Below are positions 36,117 through 45,822 of a DNA stretch of 64,000 nucleotides, piece after piece. Within the stretch, counting starts at the first letter, position 1. Each line of letters opens with the position of its first letter. This stretch comes from CAWARU01 sp963784575 (GTDB lineage: Bacteria; Pseudomonadota; Gammaproteobacteria; UBA6186; Azoamicaceae): assembly GCA_963784575.1 (NCBI GenBank), contig CAWARU010000001.1, forward strand, positions 310,001-374,000, given 5' to 3'. The position numbers were made by a program, and so were the translations under genes. The notes beneath the pieces were generated by a model that was not told the DNA's origin, searched no databases, and saw nothing but the letters and a program-made list of their open reading frames with translations.

Positions 36117-37583
36117 TTACCATTGATCTGCAAGTTTAGTTTTCTTCGCGCTATATCGCTTAGAAAAGTATTCTTGGTATTTTGGATCAAATGATGTTGC
36201 TTCTGCTTTTATCTTGATATGTCTTTTGATAGGGACAGTGCTTGCACAAAATAAATCCAATTGTGTCACAGCCTTCTCACTTTTAGATATTTTCGCAGTA
36301 AAAATCCAATTTCTGAGCTTATCACTTCGGAAGTATTTCTTCTTCCGCCATGAGTAACTCTTGTTTGGATGCCTGCGAATTATCCAACGTCGCAACGAAT
36401 CGAAGATGCATTTGTCAACATATTTGAACGTACTTTTGGCACAGACATGTCGAAAATGATTAGTCCAACCTTGAATCTTAGGATTCAAAAGTTGAATTAA
36501 ATCTTCTGTCTTTGCCGTCGGGTTTGATTTAATGGTTTTTCTTATGTCACCCACAAAGCTTCCAATGCTTTTCTTTGAGGGTTTCATAATTAATTTGCCT
36601 TTGTACTTGCGTACATTGACTCCCAGAAAATCGAACCCATCGTCAATGTGAGTGATTCGGGTCTTCTCTTTTGAGAGTTCCAAACCACGTTCATGCAGAA
36701 ACGCTTCAACTGTTGGCTTCACCTTTTGTTCAAGGACCTCCTTCGTGGCACCTGTAATGATAAAATCATCAGCATAAATGATTGCTACGACTTTATCACC
36801 ACGTTTGGCGGTCGCGCGTTTCACCGCTTCTTCCAACCCACTGAGAGTTATGACTAGAAGAGTCGGGGAGGCTATACCACCTTGAGGTGTGCCAGACTCT
36901 GTCTGATAAAAGGCTCCTTCATCTATGTATCCTGCAGCCAGCCATTTACTCAAAATTTCTTTATCCATCGGGATGTTATCCCTTAACCATTGATGAGAAA
37001 TTTTATCAAAACAGGAACGTATATCTGCCTCGAAGATGTATTGTGCTGAGCACTTTCTCGACAACGCGTTAAAACACGCTTCTAATGCATCGGCTGTAGA
37101 ACGTTTAGGTCGAAACCCGTAACTGTTCTTATCCGCTATCATTTCCGCGATGGGCTGTAGCGCCAGCAAATATAGTGCTTGCATAGCGCGACATTTCATT
37201 GACGGAATTGAAAGAGGTCTTTTACTGCCGTCCTTTTTAGGAATATATATCCGTTTAAGCGGTAAAGTTTTGTATCCCTTACGTTTCAATGATTGGGCTG
37301 CTGTCCACTTTTGTCGTGACGTTGTCCAAATGACTTTATCAACTCCAGGAGTTTTATTTCCTTTGTTTTGTACGACTCTTCTTACAGCGATTAGTTTCGC
37401 ATTAAAAGAGTGGGTTAATAACCATTGTAGAGCTTTCGCTTTACCGTGGCGACCTTCCCGAATAGCTTTTGCAATACGTATTTGCAGTCGATATACCTCG
37501 TTCTCAGCAGATTCCCATTTAATGGAATCCCACCGTTTTGAGGGTGAAGACGCACCAGTCAGCGGTTTTGCCACTGCTGTCAT
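36117..37583 (-). CDS. ltrA: Group II intron reverse transcriptase / maturase
   Basis: The 488-residue protein has KGNKTPGVDKVIW (RT0), the FxxxGIxxPxxxQGG-like TPQGGIASP, the catalytic IYADDFII and the maturase block IQGWTNHFRHVCAKSTF. The C-terminus ends FDPKYQEYFSKRYSAKK without the cysteine pairs of an HNH endonuclease, so it probably lacks nuclease activity. The start follows AGGAAAAGCAA. It promotes splicing and retrohoming of the surrounding intron. Confidence 0.9.
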   Translation of the reverse strand: MTAVAKPLTGASSPSKRWDSIKWESAENEVYRLQIRIAKAIREGRHGKAKALQWLLTHSFNAKLIAVRRVVQNKGNKTPGVDKVIWTTSRQKWTAAQSLKRKGYKTLPLKRIYIPKKDGSKRPLSIPSMKCRAMQALYLLALQPIAEMIADKNSYGFRPKRSTADALEACFNALSRKCSAQYIFEADIRSCFDKISHQWLRDNIPMDKEILSKWLAAGYIDEGAFYQTESGTPQGGIASPTLLVITLSGLEEAVKRATAKRGDKVVAIIYADDFIITGATKEVLEQKVKPTVEAFLHERGLELSKEKTRITHIDDGFDFLGVNVRKYKGKLIMKPSKKSIGSFVGDIRKTIKSNPTAKTEDLIQLLNPKIQGWTNHFRHVCAKSTFKYVDKCIFDSLRRWIIRRHPNKSYSWRKKKYFRSDKLRNWIFTAKISKSEKAVTQLDLFCASTVPIKRHIKIKAEATSFDPKYQEYFSKRYSAKKTKLADQW

Positions 37584-38183
37584 TTGCTTTTCCTCATACT
37601 ATCGATTCTCCAAATTATCTTGCATTTAAAGACCAATCAGCCGTCTGCACACTTGCGAGCCCGATAGAATCGGTATCCATATCATTACAATATGGCCTTT
37701 GCTTCTGCTGATCTCCCTCACCCGCACAACCATAGGTAAATCTCACAATTTACCGTCTCGATTATCGAGGATCATACGGGGTTACTACGTTCCACTTAAC
37801 AAACAGAGTGGGTTAGGTTCTCTCTATCCACCGGCGATGCATTATCCGTGATATGGGTAGATTGCAGACCCATATCTTGATCGCAAACCATTTGGTTAGA
37901 GCCTGACAGCACATTTGGCTCTTCAAAGCTAACGATGTTTCCGAGAATTTACATTACATTAACCATACCACTCGTCTCTAGCTCCTCACCGCCTTTGTGC
38001 TGGCAGTTTCGATTTACCCTCGCGGGCTCATCTACGGATATCCGTGGTTACATTGTCCCTGGCGCTTAAGACCACCGCATTTCTGCAATCGCCTTGCCAG
38101 ATAGAGAACTGCTGACGGAACAGCAGGTTTCTTCCGGAATGGTAAACCGGAGAAACAGTTCGTTAAGCGACTTCGTGTCGCAC

Positions 38184-39152
38184 GCAATCTTGCCTTTCGC
38201 AAAGTCCTAGCGTGGGGAACAAAATTACTCGAGACGTTCTCTGTGCAATCAAGTCGATTAGTTTGTGATTTATTTGCCCCTTCAGAAATTAAATCACATT
38301 TGCCTTCATTGTTGACTGCAACATTAGAACGTGGTGCGTTGGTGTTAGTCTTTAGGATTGCGTTCCCGGATATTGAATTCCTAAAAAATGAAAAGACATA
38401 TCTGTTTTTCCAATCCGCGATTTCTTTCGGGATAATTTCAACCCTCTTTCATGTAATACCTCCATCATACGTCGTTTGCAGCGATTTAAACTACGTTTTG
38501 TGTTACAAAGAATAATAATGTCATCCTGGTAACGCAGATAAAAAACTTGCATCTTATCAAATGCGTCATCTAGCGGCTTGAGGTAAATTGCACTAAAAAA
38601 TTGTGATAGCGGGCCTCTTAAGGCAATGCCTCTTATTGGGTTTCTATATCCATTCGCTGTTTCAATAGGATTGGTTATAATGTTTCTCAACATTTTTATA
38701 AGTTTTGGATCTTCATAGTACTTCATAATGTCTTGCATTAACTTATAGTGTGGAATGGAACTGTAGAATGCTTTTATATCAGCCCGGATAAAAAAAGCTG
38801 GCTTTTCCATTACTAATATTTGGCGAAGGCGTTCAGTAGCAAGTTTGACCCCATGAGGGCCATTTAAGTGAAAACAATTTCGGCTTATCACATAGGAAAA
38901 TGTCGGCTTTATTTGATTCAAAATAAGATTTTGAAAGATCCTATCGGTCAAATATAATTGGTCTACAGCACCATCAGGAAAATAAACTCGTTCTAAATGT
39001 CTAGGGGTATAACTGCCTTCTTTTAATTCTTGAATTCCTTTTGAAAGCCAAGTACCTATTTCACGATACTGAAAGTGGATTGTGTGATTATGATGAGAGA
39101 ATCGTTTTTTTTTATAGATTTTATTAAACAGATTGTAACCCATATTTAGCAT
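38184..39152 (-). pseudogene. Non-intron reverse transcriptase gene, 5' exon, with frameshift
   Basis: The first 266 codons encode a reverse-transcriptase domain: SYVISRNCFHLNGPHG, IRADIKAFYSSIPH, IALRGPLSQFFSAIYLKPLD and the catalytic FYLRYQDDIIIL (YQDD, not the intron-type YADD). After FLGIQYPGTQ the frame hits a stop near 38352, but a neighbouring frame continues (KTNTNAPRSN to VPHARTLRKAR) to the intron at 38184, so a one-base shift has occurred. The frame is also open upstream of the ATG for about 50 codons. The class (retron, DGR-like or abortive-infection type) could not be settled. Confidence 0.7.
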
Positions 39153-39230
39153 GTTTTGAAAATCCCAACGTTTAGATACTGTGTGATTTTTCTGAGATTT
39201 GATTAGATTAAGATTTTTTGTTTTACTATT

Positions 39231-39261
39231 GGTTCCTGGTTCCTGGTTCCTGGTTCCTGGT
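39231..39261 (+). repeat. 7-bp tandem repeat (GGTTCCT)n
   Basis: Four full copies and a partial copy of GGTTCCT. On the minus strand it lies upstream of, and in an open frame with, the reverse-transcriptase gene (it would encode PGTRNQEPGTN). 39153-39359 holds nothing else recognised. Confidence 0.85.
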
Positions 39262-39359
39262 GTTTTGTTAAGACGTCCACAATTTCTTTCATAAGCTTCA
39301 TAATTGAGAAAAAGACATTCTCATTTTATATCAAATGCAATGTCAGTGGGTCAAAATAC

Positions 39360-40520
39360 TTAGGATTTTTTGATCAATCGTTCATCAGCTGCCAGAACTT
39401 TTAATAAATATTTATTGTCCCATCCGGCTGTTTTTCTTCTACAGGTAACTCCATTTTTATGAGATTGCTCTTGTTTCAATAGGTTTAAGGCAATTCGTCG
39501 AATTAAAGCTAAATTTTCAGGAGCATGTCCTAGCCGGACCTGACAATGATCTTCCCGAAAGCTGACATCTAAGGACCAGTGAAGGTCTATTTCAATTTGC
39601 CAATGCTTCCTAACGGCCTCCATAAAAATATCAATGTCCTCGTAGTGTAAACTTGTAAGAAAATATCTCGTTGAATACTCAACTTCATTGTTAGTTGTTC
39701 GTGTGATTTCAATTTTTCCTATACCTCTAAGGCCGGGCCAACGTAATTCGAAGAAAAGAGGATCACGGGCTGATACCAAAGTATAGCGCCGAGTTTCGAC
39801 ACGTCCATGATCATGTATTTTTTCAATTTTTCTGCGATGTAGAATTTTTTTATATTGTTTCTGTTTATTTTCTTCAGCCCGTTCAAAAATTGATAGAACA
39901 TTATCATAAAGTGTTTTTTGATTCTCCTTGAGACAAAGTAAATAATCTGCTTCTTTTTTCTTAATTTTCTTTGCAATTTCTGTTTGGCAGCCCATTGCAT
40001 CAATGGTAATTATGCTTCCCTTCACATCAAGCATATCTAATAATTTAGGGATAGCAGTAATTTCATTCGATTTATCTTCGGTTTTAATTTGAGCTAACAT
40101 AATCCGCGTTTTGGCTGCCCAAGCGCTGACTAAATGTATCGCTGGTTCCTTTTGTCTTTTATTGCCCGAACCTCTTACAGTTTTTCCATCCAAAGCAATA
40201 ATTTCTTTCTTTAGATCGATAGTAAGCGATTTTAGCCAAGTGCTGAAGCTCTTTTCAAATTCTTTGGGATCTAAAATGGAAAATACGCGCCCAAAAGTAT
40301 CATGTGAAGGAATTCCATTTGGCAGCTCGAGAAAGGTTCTGAGCCATTCTTCCTTAGCATTTCCAAAACGTTCAATTTCAGCCCAGCCATCTGCGCCACA
40401 TATCGTAGCCAATACAGCAATAACCAAAATATCAAAGAAATTATGGCGAAAATTATGATTGTGAATCCTTGGATCTTGAATATCTGAGAAATATTCAAAA
40501 AAAGTACCTGTCAAAGTCAT
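39360..40520 (-). CDS. ISAs1-family (H-repeat) transposase
   Basis: The ATG at 40520 follows AGGAAGCCAAAT and is preferred to an upstream ATG at 40583; 386 residues. N-terminal FSDIQDPRIHNHNFRHNFFD and DDE blocks EIIALDGKTVRGSG, IITIDAMGCQTEIA and VSFREDHCQVRLGHAPEN are diagnostic of the ISAs1/H-repeat family. It lies 102 bases inside the right inverted repeat and looks complete. Confidence 0.92.
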   Translation of the reverse strand: MTLTGTFFEYFSDIQDPRIHNHNFRHNFFDILVIAVLATICGADGWAEIERFGNAKEEWLRTFLELPNGIPSHDTFGRVFSILDPKEFEKSFSTWLKSLTIDLKKEIIALDGKTVRGSGNKRQKEPAIHLVSAWAAKTRIMLAQIKTEDKSNEITAIPKLLDMLDVKGSIITIDAMGCQTEIAKKIKKKEADYLLCLKENQKTLYDNVLSIFERAEENKQKQYKKILHRRKIEKIHDHGRVETRRYTLVSARDPLFFELRWPGLRGIGKIEITRTTNNEVEYSTRYFLTSLHYEDIDIFMEAVRKHWQIEIDLHWSLDVSFREDHCQVRLGHAPENLALIRRIALNLLKQEQSHKNGVTCRRKTAGWDNKYLLKVLAADERLIKKS

Positions 40521-40630
40521 ATTTGGCTTCCTGCCTAACAAAAAAATTTTATTATTTTTAACAGGAATACATTGAAAAATCAAGGGATTAAAGAAAAGTT
40601 AGCTTCAGTGCGATTACCGTGTATTACTGA

Positions 40631-41444
40631 ATGGAGACAGCATGCACCATGGTCAGAAGATTATCAAGTTGAACAAGATCTTATTCTTAGTCGAATCTTG
40701 ATTGAGTTATATCAAAACAAGCATATTATCGACAGCTTAGTTTTCAGAGGTGGTACAGCATTAAACAAATTATATATAAAACCACCAGTAAGATATAGTG
40801 AAGATCTAGATTTTGTTCAGATTAAATCTGAACCCATAGGACCAACCATTGTTAACATTAGAAATTCTTTGGACAATTGGTTAGGATCACCCAAGGGTAA
40901 ATTAACTGAACGTTCTGCAAAACTCATCTACAACTATATTTCTACCAATGGAAATCCCGCAAAGGTAAAGATAGAAATTAATACAACAGAGCATTTCCAA
41001 GTACAAACCCTAAAAAGGGTTGATTTTTCGGTAACCTCTGCATGGTTTGATGGAATGAGCCCCATTGTAACATATGCATTAGAAGAATTAATTGCAACAA
41101 AACTAAAAGCCTTATACCAAAGAAGAAAAGGTAGAGATTTATTTGATTTATGGTATGTTTTAAGGCATGATCTGATCAATATTGAAAACGTTATTAAAAT
41201 TTTTTATCAATACTGTAAAAGGGAAGATCAAATTATTACTAAAGCGTTGTTCGAAAAGAATTTAGCTCAAAAATATCTACATCCGGATTTTAAAATAGAT
41301 ATGCAAGCACTTTTAACGCCAGAATCAAAATGGAATTTTGAAGAAGCCTTCATCCATGTCAACGAAAAAATTATTAACAAATTACCTGGAAATTCTTGGA
41401 AAGGACTAACAGCTAGCAAAAAAGTTCATGAAGAGTTCGTTTAG
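40631..41444 (+). pseudogene. AbiEii-type toxin of transposon B, main part (interrupted, possibly re-started)
   Basis: From WRQHAPWSEDY to the end the product is the same as that of copy A, with FRGGTALNK and RYSEDLDF intact. The frame is open upstream into the inserted IS and could start at the TTG of 40572, giving MKNQGIKEKLASVRLP in place of the first residues. A functional toxin is therefore conceivable, but it is now separated from its antitoxin gene. Confidence 0.7.
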
Positions 41445-41487
41445 AATGAGTTGAATAAAAATCAATATCCATACATGCTTTGAGATT

Positions 41488-42577
41488 ATGACTTACACAT
41501 TTAAATTACTTTACTATCTATTTTGTCTTTTATTTAAGCTATTAAAACCAGGCGGTATTAATGCTATTATTGCTGAAAACATTTGTTTAAGACAACAGCT
41601 AATTGTTCTTTCCAGAAATAAAAAACGATCTCCTAAACTTACAAACACAGATCGCCTAATATTTGGCTTCTTCGTCCATTATATTAATCCTAAAAGATTA
41701 TCTCGTTTGGCAATCATGATTAAACCGTCCACCTTAATAAAGCTGCATAGGATTTTTGTAAAACGGAAATATAAAATGCTTTTTTCAAAGAAGCGCCACA
41801 ATAAGCCCGGTAGAAAAGAACCAACCCAAGACATTATTGATCTCGTTTTGAAGTATAAGGCTCTTAATCCACGATTCGGATATTTGCGAATTGCCATGCA
41901 AGTTTCAAACCAATTTGGCGTTGAAATAAGCAGTGATGCAGTACGAAGAATTTTAAACAAATATTACAAGCCAAAACCTAATAATGATAATGGACCTAGT
42001 TGGTTATCATTTCTCGGCCATACTAAAGATTCATTATGGTCTATTGATTTATTTAGAACGGAATCTATCCATTTAAATTCTTATTGGGTCATGGTCATCA
42101 TGGATCAATTTACAAGAAGAATCATCGGTTTCGCTGTCAATAAGGGCAACGTTGACGGTCCCCTCTTTATGCCGAATGTTTAACAGCATAATTTCAAATC
42201 AAAAAATACCTTGGCGCATTTCAACAGACAATGATCCCCTTTTTAAATGTCAAAGATGGGAAGCCAATCTTAGAATTTTGGAAATTGATCACATAAAATC
42301 CATACCCTATACCCCCATTTCCCATCCTTTTGTGGAGCGGTTAATTAGAACAATAAGGGAGGAGTTATTGAGCAATATTTTAGTCTGGAATGCTTGCGAT
42401 TTACAGAAAAAGCTAGATGATTTTAAAGATTATTTCAATAATTTTCGAGCTCATGCTGGTATCCACGCATTGACACCCGAAAATAAAAGCTCAGGTAATA
42501 ATAAATTGCTTAGCCTAAGCAATTACAAATGGAAAAAACACTTGCACGGTTTGGTTCAATTACCTGTTGCCGCCTAA
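41488..42577 (+). pseudogene. Integrase-core transposase of transposon B, frameshifted
   Basis: The gene matches 27893-28981 but has four C instead of three at about 42161-42164 (GGTCCCCTC), shifting frame after NKGNVDGP. The second half (with STDNDPLF and the Glu block) is in another frame. Unless slippage corrects it, this copy is inactive and depends on copies A or C. Confidence 0.88.
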
Positions 42578-42600
42578 AATTTAGGAATTCGCATACTACA

Positions 42601-42694
42601 GGAACTACAATTGATCCCTGTGTTGTAGATCCTATAATTGATTTTCTTACTGATTTGACCGGCAATGGTGCTGCACTTGAACATAGGTATAGGG
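42601..42694 (+). pseudogene. Short fragment of a methyltransferase-like gene
   Basis: Between transposons B and C the frame reads GTTIDPCVVDPIIDFLTDLT and then GNGAALEH, which resembles the start of class I SAM-dependent methyltransferases just before their glycine motif. Only 31 codons exist. Low confidence. Confidence 0.35.
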
Positions 42695-42902
42695 TGTTAT
42701 ATGCGAATTCCTAAATTTAGCCTTATAAAGAATTCTCCCAGAATCTTGCCTATCTAATTATAATTGCATCTACAAATAAAAATTTTTAAATAAATTCAAC
42801 AAAATCAGTTACTTAGTTGAATGTGGCATGCTCAATTTAATAAAATACTAGGATTTTTCAGCATCTGAGTTCAGTATTGGTTTAATTGTATTTTTTGTCC
42901 TT

Positions 42903-42927
42903 GATAATTCCCTAGAAAGGGATTATC
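42903..42927. promoter_or_regulatory. Imperfect inverted repeat upstream of AbiEi in transposon C
   Basis: GATAATTCCCT and AGGGATTATC pair with one bulged base, 11 bases before the start codon. Position corresponds to the palindrome of copy A but the sequence is different, as expected for an operator that co-diverged with its repressor. Confidence 0.5.
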
Positions 42928-42938
42928 ATAATTAAATT

Positions 42939-43742
42939 ATGCAAGACAGAAATCCTGAGCTAGGCCCATTGGGCGCAAAATTTTTTGCCTACATGCAAAT
43001 GAAGGGTCTAGATGTCGTTCATATTGGTGAATTGCAAAAGCCTCTTGGAATATCGACATTACAAGAGCGAAAATTACTTTTTAGACTTAATAAAAGTGGA
43101 TTGATTTTTCGTCTGCTTCGCGGCGTATATCTTGTGCCTAGTCATATACCACCTGGCGGGTTTTGGAAACCAAGTGATTATTTAATAGTTTCAAAATATA
43201 TGCAATATTATAAAGCTAATTATTACATTGGAGGGTTAACAGCATTCAATATGCATGGTTTTTCTACGCAGATTCCAAATCAATTATCTGTGTATAATGA
43301 TAGAATAATAGGATTAAAAAACTTTGGGGGAATTAGAATTAGATTTTATAAAGTTTCAAAGAAGTGTATACGGGGATTTGATAAATTTCCTATTTCATCG
43401 AATGAACAGTTTGTTAATATAGCAAGTTTGGCTAAAACAATTTTTGATGCAATTAATGATAATAAACGTTATCAGACATTACCAGCGGCCTATTCATGGC
43501 TTAAAACCCATTTAAAGGATAAAGTTTTTTTAAAGGAATTTATAGAGATTTCTTATCTTATCGCTAATAATATTGCATTAAGGAGAATTGGTTATTTCCT
43601 TGAAAAACAAGGCGTAAGTGACAAAATCCTATTACCATTAATTAAAAAGCTACCTTCTACCAAGGGTTTAGTCTCGTTAATACCGAATGGTTCACGACGA
43701 GGAAAAATAAACATGAAATGGGGAATCATTGATAATGCTTGA
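42939..43742 (+). CDS. AbiEi-type antitoxin, transposon C
   Basis: 267 residues with an N-terminal winged-helix region (LQERKLLFRLNKSGLIFRLL then GVYLVPSHIPPGG), the middle domain YYIGGLTAFNMHGFSTQIP and IASLAKTIFDAINDNKRY, matching the AbiEi fold. The stop overlaps the toxin gene by 8 bases. Confidence 0.78.
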   Translation: MQDRNPELGPLGAKFFAYMQMKGLDVVHIGELQKPLGISTLQERKLLFRLNKSGLIFRLLRGVYLVPSHIPPGGFWKPSDYLIVSKYMQYYKANYYIGGLTAFNMHGFSTQIPNQLSVYNDRIIGLKNFGGIRIRFYKVSKKCIRGFDKFPISSNEQFVNIASLAKTIFDAINDNKRYQTLPAAYSWLKTHLKDKVFLKEFIEISYLIANNIALRRIGYFLEKQGVSDKILLPLIKKLPSTKGLVSLIPNGSRRGKINMKWGIIDNA

Positions 43743-44625
43743 TAATATTATTGATATGGTTAATTTCTTTAAAGAAGAAAGGGAATTTATAGCAACCGTG
43801 CAATATACCGCTGCTAGATTCGAATTCTCTGATGCACTTATAGAAAAAGACTTTCTTTGTTCATTGATTCTGAAGTATCTATACGATGAAGACATGCCCT
43901 TAGTCTTTAAAGGGGGAACACTTCTTAGCAAAGTGCATGCTGATTTTAATCGGATGAGTGAAGACTTGGATTTTATGATACCGATGCCGTACGATGCGAC
44001 GCGAAATCAAAGAAGCCAGAGTATTAAACACATCAAGGAATTATTAAATAATATTCATTTGAAATTGCCATTTTTCACAGTTAAACGTCCATTAATAGGA
44101 CATAATAATTCATGCCAATACACTATGGAGTTGAATTATGCTTCCCATCTAAAAAAATCCAATGACAAAATATTGATCGATGTAGGGATGCGTGATGAAT
44201 TATTATTACCACCAGGCATTTTTAAAGCAAAAACTTTACTCATGAATCCATTCATCAATGAGAATATGGTGGAACCTTTTAATATTATTGGGCTTAGCTC
44301 ACAAGAAGCTTATGCGGAGAAAACTAGAGCTGCTTTATGTCGCCGAGAATTGGCTATTCGCGATTATTATGATTTAGATTATGCAATAATGAATGGAATA
44401 ATTGATTTTAAAGATACAGTTTTTCAGTCGTTAATCCAAAAAAAGATTCGTCATGAGAATCATTTTCACGATTTCAAGGATCGGGAGACTATAAGATATC
44501 TACACGCTAAAATTAACGCTGAGCTTGAGCCCACGTTAAAGAGGCGCAAAATTGCTGATTTTGATTTAAATAGGATTCTTGAACAATTAACTTTATTTTC
44601 GAATAAATTGTTAGTGCCATTTTAG
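43735..44625 (+). CDS. AbiEii-type nucleotidyltransferase toxin, transposon C
   Basis: The ATG at 43735 overlaps the antitoxin stop; a TTG six bases upstream is possible. LVFKGGTLLSKVHADF and RMSEDLDFMIP form the nucleotidyltransferase core; AYAEKTRAALCRRELAIRDY is the conserved C-terminal helix region. 296 residues, apparently intact. Confidence 0.86.
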   Translation: MLDNIIDMVNFFKEEREFIATVQYTAARFEFSDALIEKDFLCSLILKYLYDEDMPLVFKGGTLLSKVHADFNRMSEDLDFMIPMPYDATRNQRSQSIKHIKELLNNIHLKLPFFTVKRPLIGHNNSCQYTMELNYASHLKKSNDKILIDVGMRDELLLPPGIFKAKTLLMNPFINENMVEPFNIIGLSSQEAYAEKTRAALCRRELAIRDYYDLDYAIMNGIIDFKDTVFQSLIQKKIRHENHFHDFKDRETIRYLHAKINAELEPTLKRRKIADFDLNRILEQLTLFSNKLLVPF

Positions 44626-44733
44626 AACCTACAGAAGTGTTCTAAATGGCAAAATGGTGCGGTATGTGATATCTAATCACCGCTAACAGAAAAAGCTTGA
44701 AAAAAACCTGAAAATCGTTTAAATTCTGTTATT

Positions 44734-45822
44734 ATGTTTAATATATTACAATTATTATATATTTTATTTGGAATGCTTTTTAAAACAGCAAAACCAGGCG
44801 GGATCAGCTCTATCATTGCTGAGAATATTTGCTTGCGACAGCAGTTAATAATTCTCTCCAGAAACAAAAAGCGATGCCCTACTTTGTCAAATATAGATCG
44901 CTTTACATTTGGGCTCTTCAGTCAATACATTCATTACAAAAGACTAAACCGTTTGGCCATTATAATTAAACCTGCCACATTAATAAAATTTCACAAATTT
45001 TTTGTTTCGAGAAAATACAGATCTTTATTTACAAAAAAGAACTACAAAAAACCTGGCAGAAAAGGCCCAAGCCAGAAAATTATTGACCTTGTTTTAAAAT
45101 ATAAAGCTCTAAACCCGAGATTTGGATACTTGCGAATTGCAATGCAAATTTCAAATCAATTTGGAATCGAAATAAGCAGCGATACTGTAAGAAGAATTAT
45201 ACATAAATTTCACAAACCAGACCCTAATAAAAATAATGGCCCTAGTTGGTTATCATTTTTCGGTCATACCAAAGATTCATTATGGTCAATAGATTTTTTC
45301 AGGACAGAATCCATCAATTTAAAATCTTATTGTGTCATGGTAATCATGGATCAATTCACAAGAAGAATCATCGGATTTGCTATCAATAATGGCGATCTTG
45401 ACGGTCCCTCTATATGTCGCATGTTTAACAGCATAATTTCAAATCAAAAAATACCTCGGCGCATTTCAACAGATAATGATCCCCTTTTTAAATGTCAAAG
45501 ATGGGAAGCCAATCTTAGAATCTTGGAAATTGAACACATAAAATCAATACCCTACACGCCTATTTCTCATCCTTTTGTGGAACGGTTAATTAGAACGATT
45601 CGCGAAGAATTATTAGAGAACGTTTTGATCTGGAATGCTTGTGATTTACAAAAAAAGCTAGATGCTTTTAAAGATTATTTCAATCAATCAAGAGCTCATG
45701 CTGGCATTGATGCAATGACGCCAGAAAATAAAAGCTCAGGTGATACTAAAGTGCTTAGCCTAAGCAATTATAAATGGAAAAAACACCTGCACGGTTTGGT
45801 TCGATTACCTGTTGCTGCCTAA
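44734..45822 (+). CDS. Integrase-core transposase, transposon C
   Basis: 362 residues, same length as the copy A enzyme and similar throughout, with the DDE blocks SLWSIDFFRTES, RISTDNDPLFKC and HPFVERLIRTIREE. It is followed 23 bases later by the right terminal repeat. Intact. Confidence 0.88.
   Translation: MFNILQLLYILFGMLFKTAKPGGISSIIAENICLRQQLIILSRNKKRCPTLSNIDRFTFGLFSQYIHYKRLNRLAIIIKPATLIKFHKFFVSRKYRSLFTKKNYKKPGRKGPSQKIIDLVLKYKALNPRFGYLRIAMQISNQFGIEISSDTVRRIIHKFHKPDPNKNNGPSWLSFFGHTKDSLWSIDFFRTESINLKSYCVMVIMDQFTRRIIGFAINNGDLDGPSICRMFNSIISNQKIPRRISTDNDPLFKCQRWEANLRILEIEHIKSIPYTPISHPFVERLIRTIREELLENVLIWNACDLQKKLDAFKDYFNQSRAHAGIDAMTPENKSSGDTKVLSLSNYKWKKHLHGLVRLPVAA

Larger units (their letters stand above)
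35980..38183 (-). mobile_element. Group II intron with maturase, inserted in the reverse-transcriptase gene
   Basis: On the minus strand the 5' end is GTGCGACACGAAG at 38183 and the 3' end is TTATCCGAC at 35980. Domain V is at 36021-36054. The intron carries one maturase gene in its domain IV. Removal restores an open frame across the exons. The region 37584-38183 is the structured 5' RNA half (domains I-III) with no other gene. Confidence 0.85.
34072..40622 (-). mobile_element. ISAs1-bounded 6551-bp unit with cargo
   Basis: Inverted ends ACATGGCAATCGCACTGA (left) and ACACGGTAATCGCACTGA (right, read inward) are flanked by the 8-bp direct duplication ATTACTGA (34064-34071 and 40623-40630). 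ISAs1-family elements have inverted repeats and short target duplications of this size. Only one transposase is present, at the right end. Between it and the left end lie an F-box-like gene and a reverse-transcriptase gene containing a group II intron. I found no second transposase end near 39340, so the whole unit seems to have moved or grown as one element. Confidence 0.75.
33073..42600 (+). mobile_element. AbiE-carrying transposon, copy B (split by a 6.55-kb ISAs1-bounded insertion)
   Basis: Left part 33073-34071 and right part 40631-42600 join, after removing 34072-40622 and one ATTACTGA, into an element almost identical to copy A. Noted differences are one residue in AbiEi (Gly to Arg) and one extra C in the transposase gene. 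Ends are the same TGTAATATGCG / CGCATACTACA. Confidence 0.85.

Noticed and set aside
38243..38515. 90-codon plus-strand frame
   Set aside because: Antisense to the reverse-transcriptase 5' exon.
39330..39360. A second ISAs1 end next to the transposase stop codon
   Set aside because: GTCAGTGGGTC resembles part of the left end only weakly and in the wrong arrangement, so it was not accepted as a terminal repeat.
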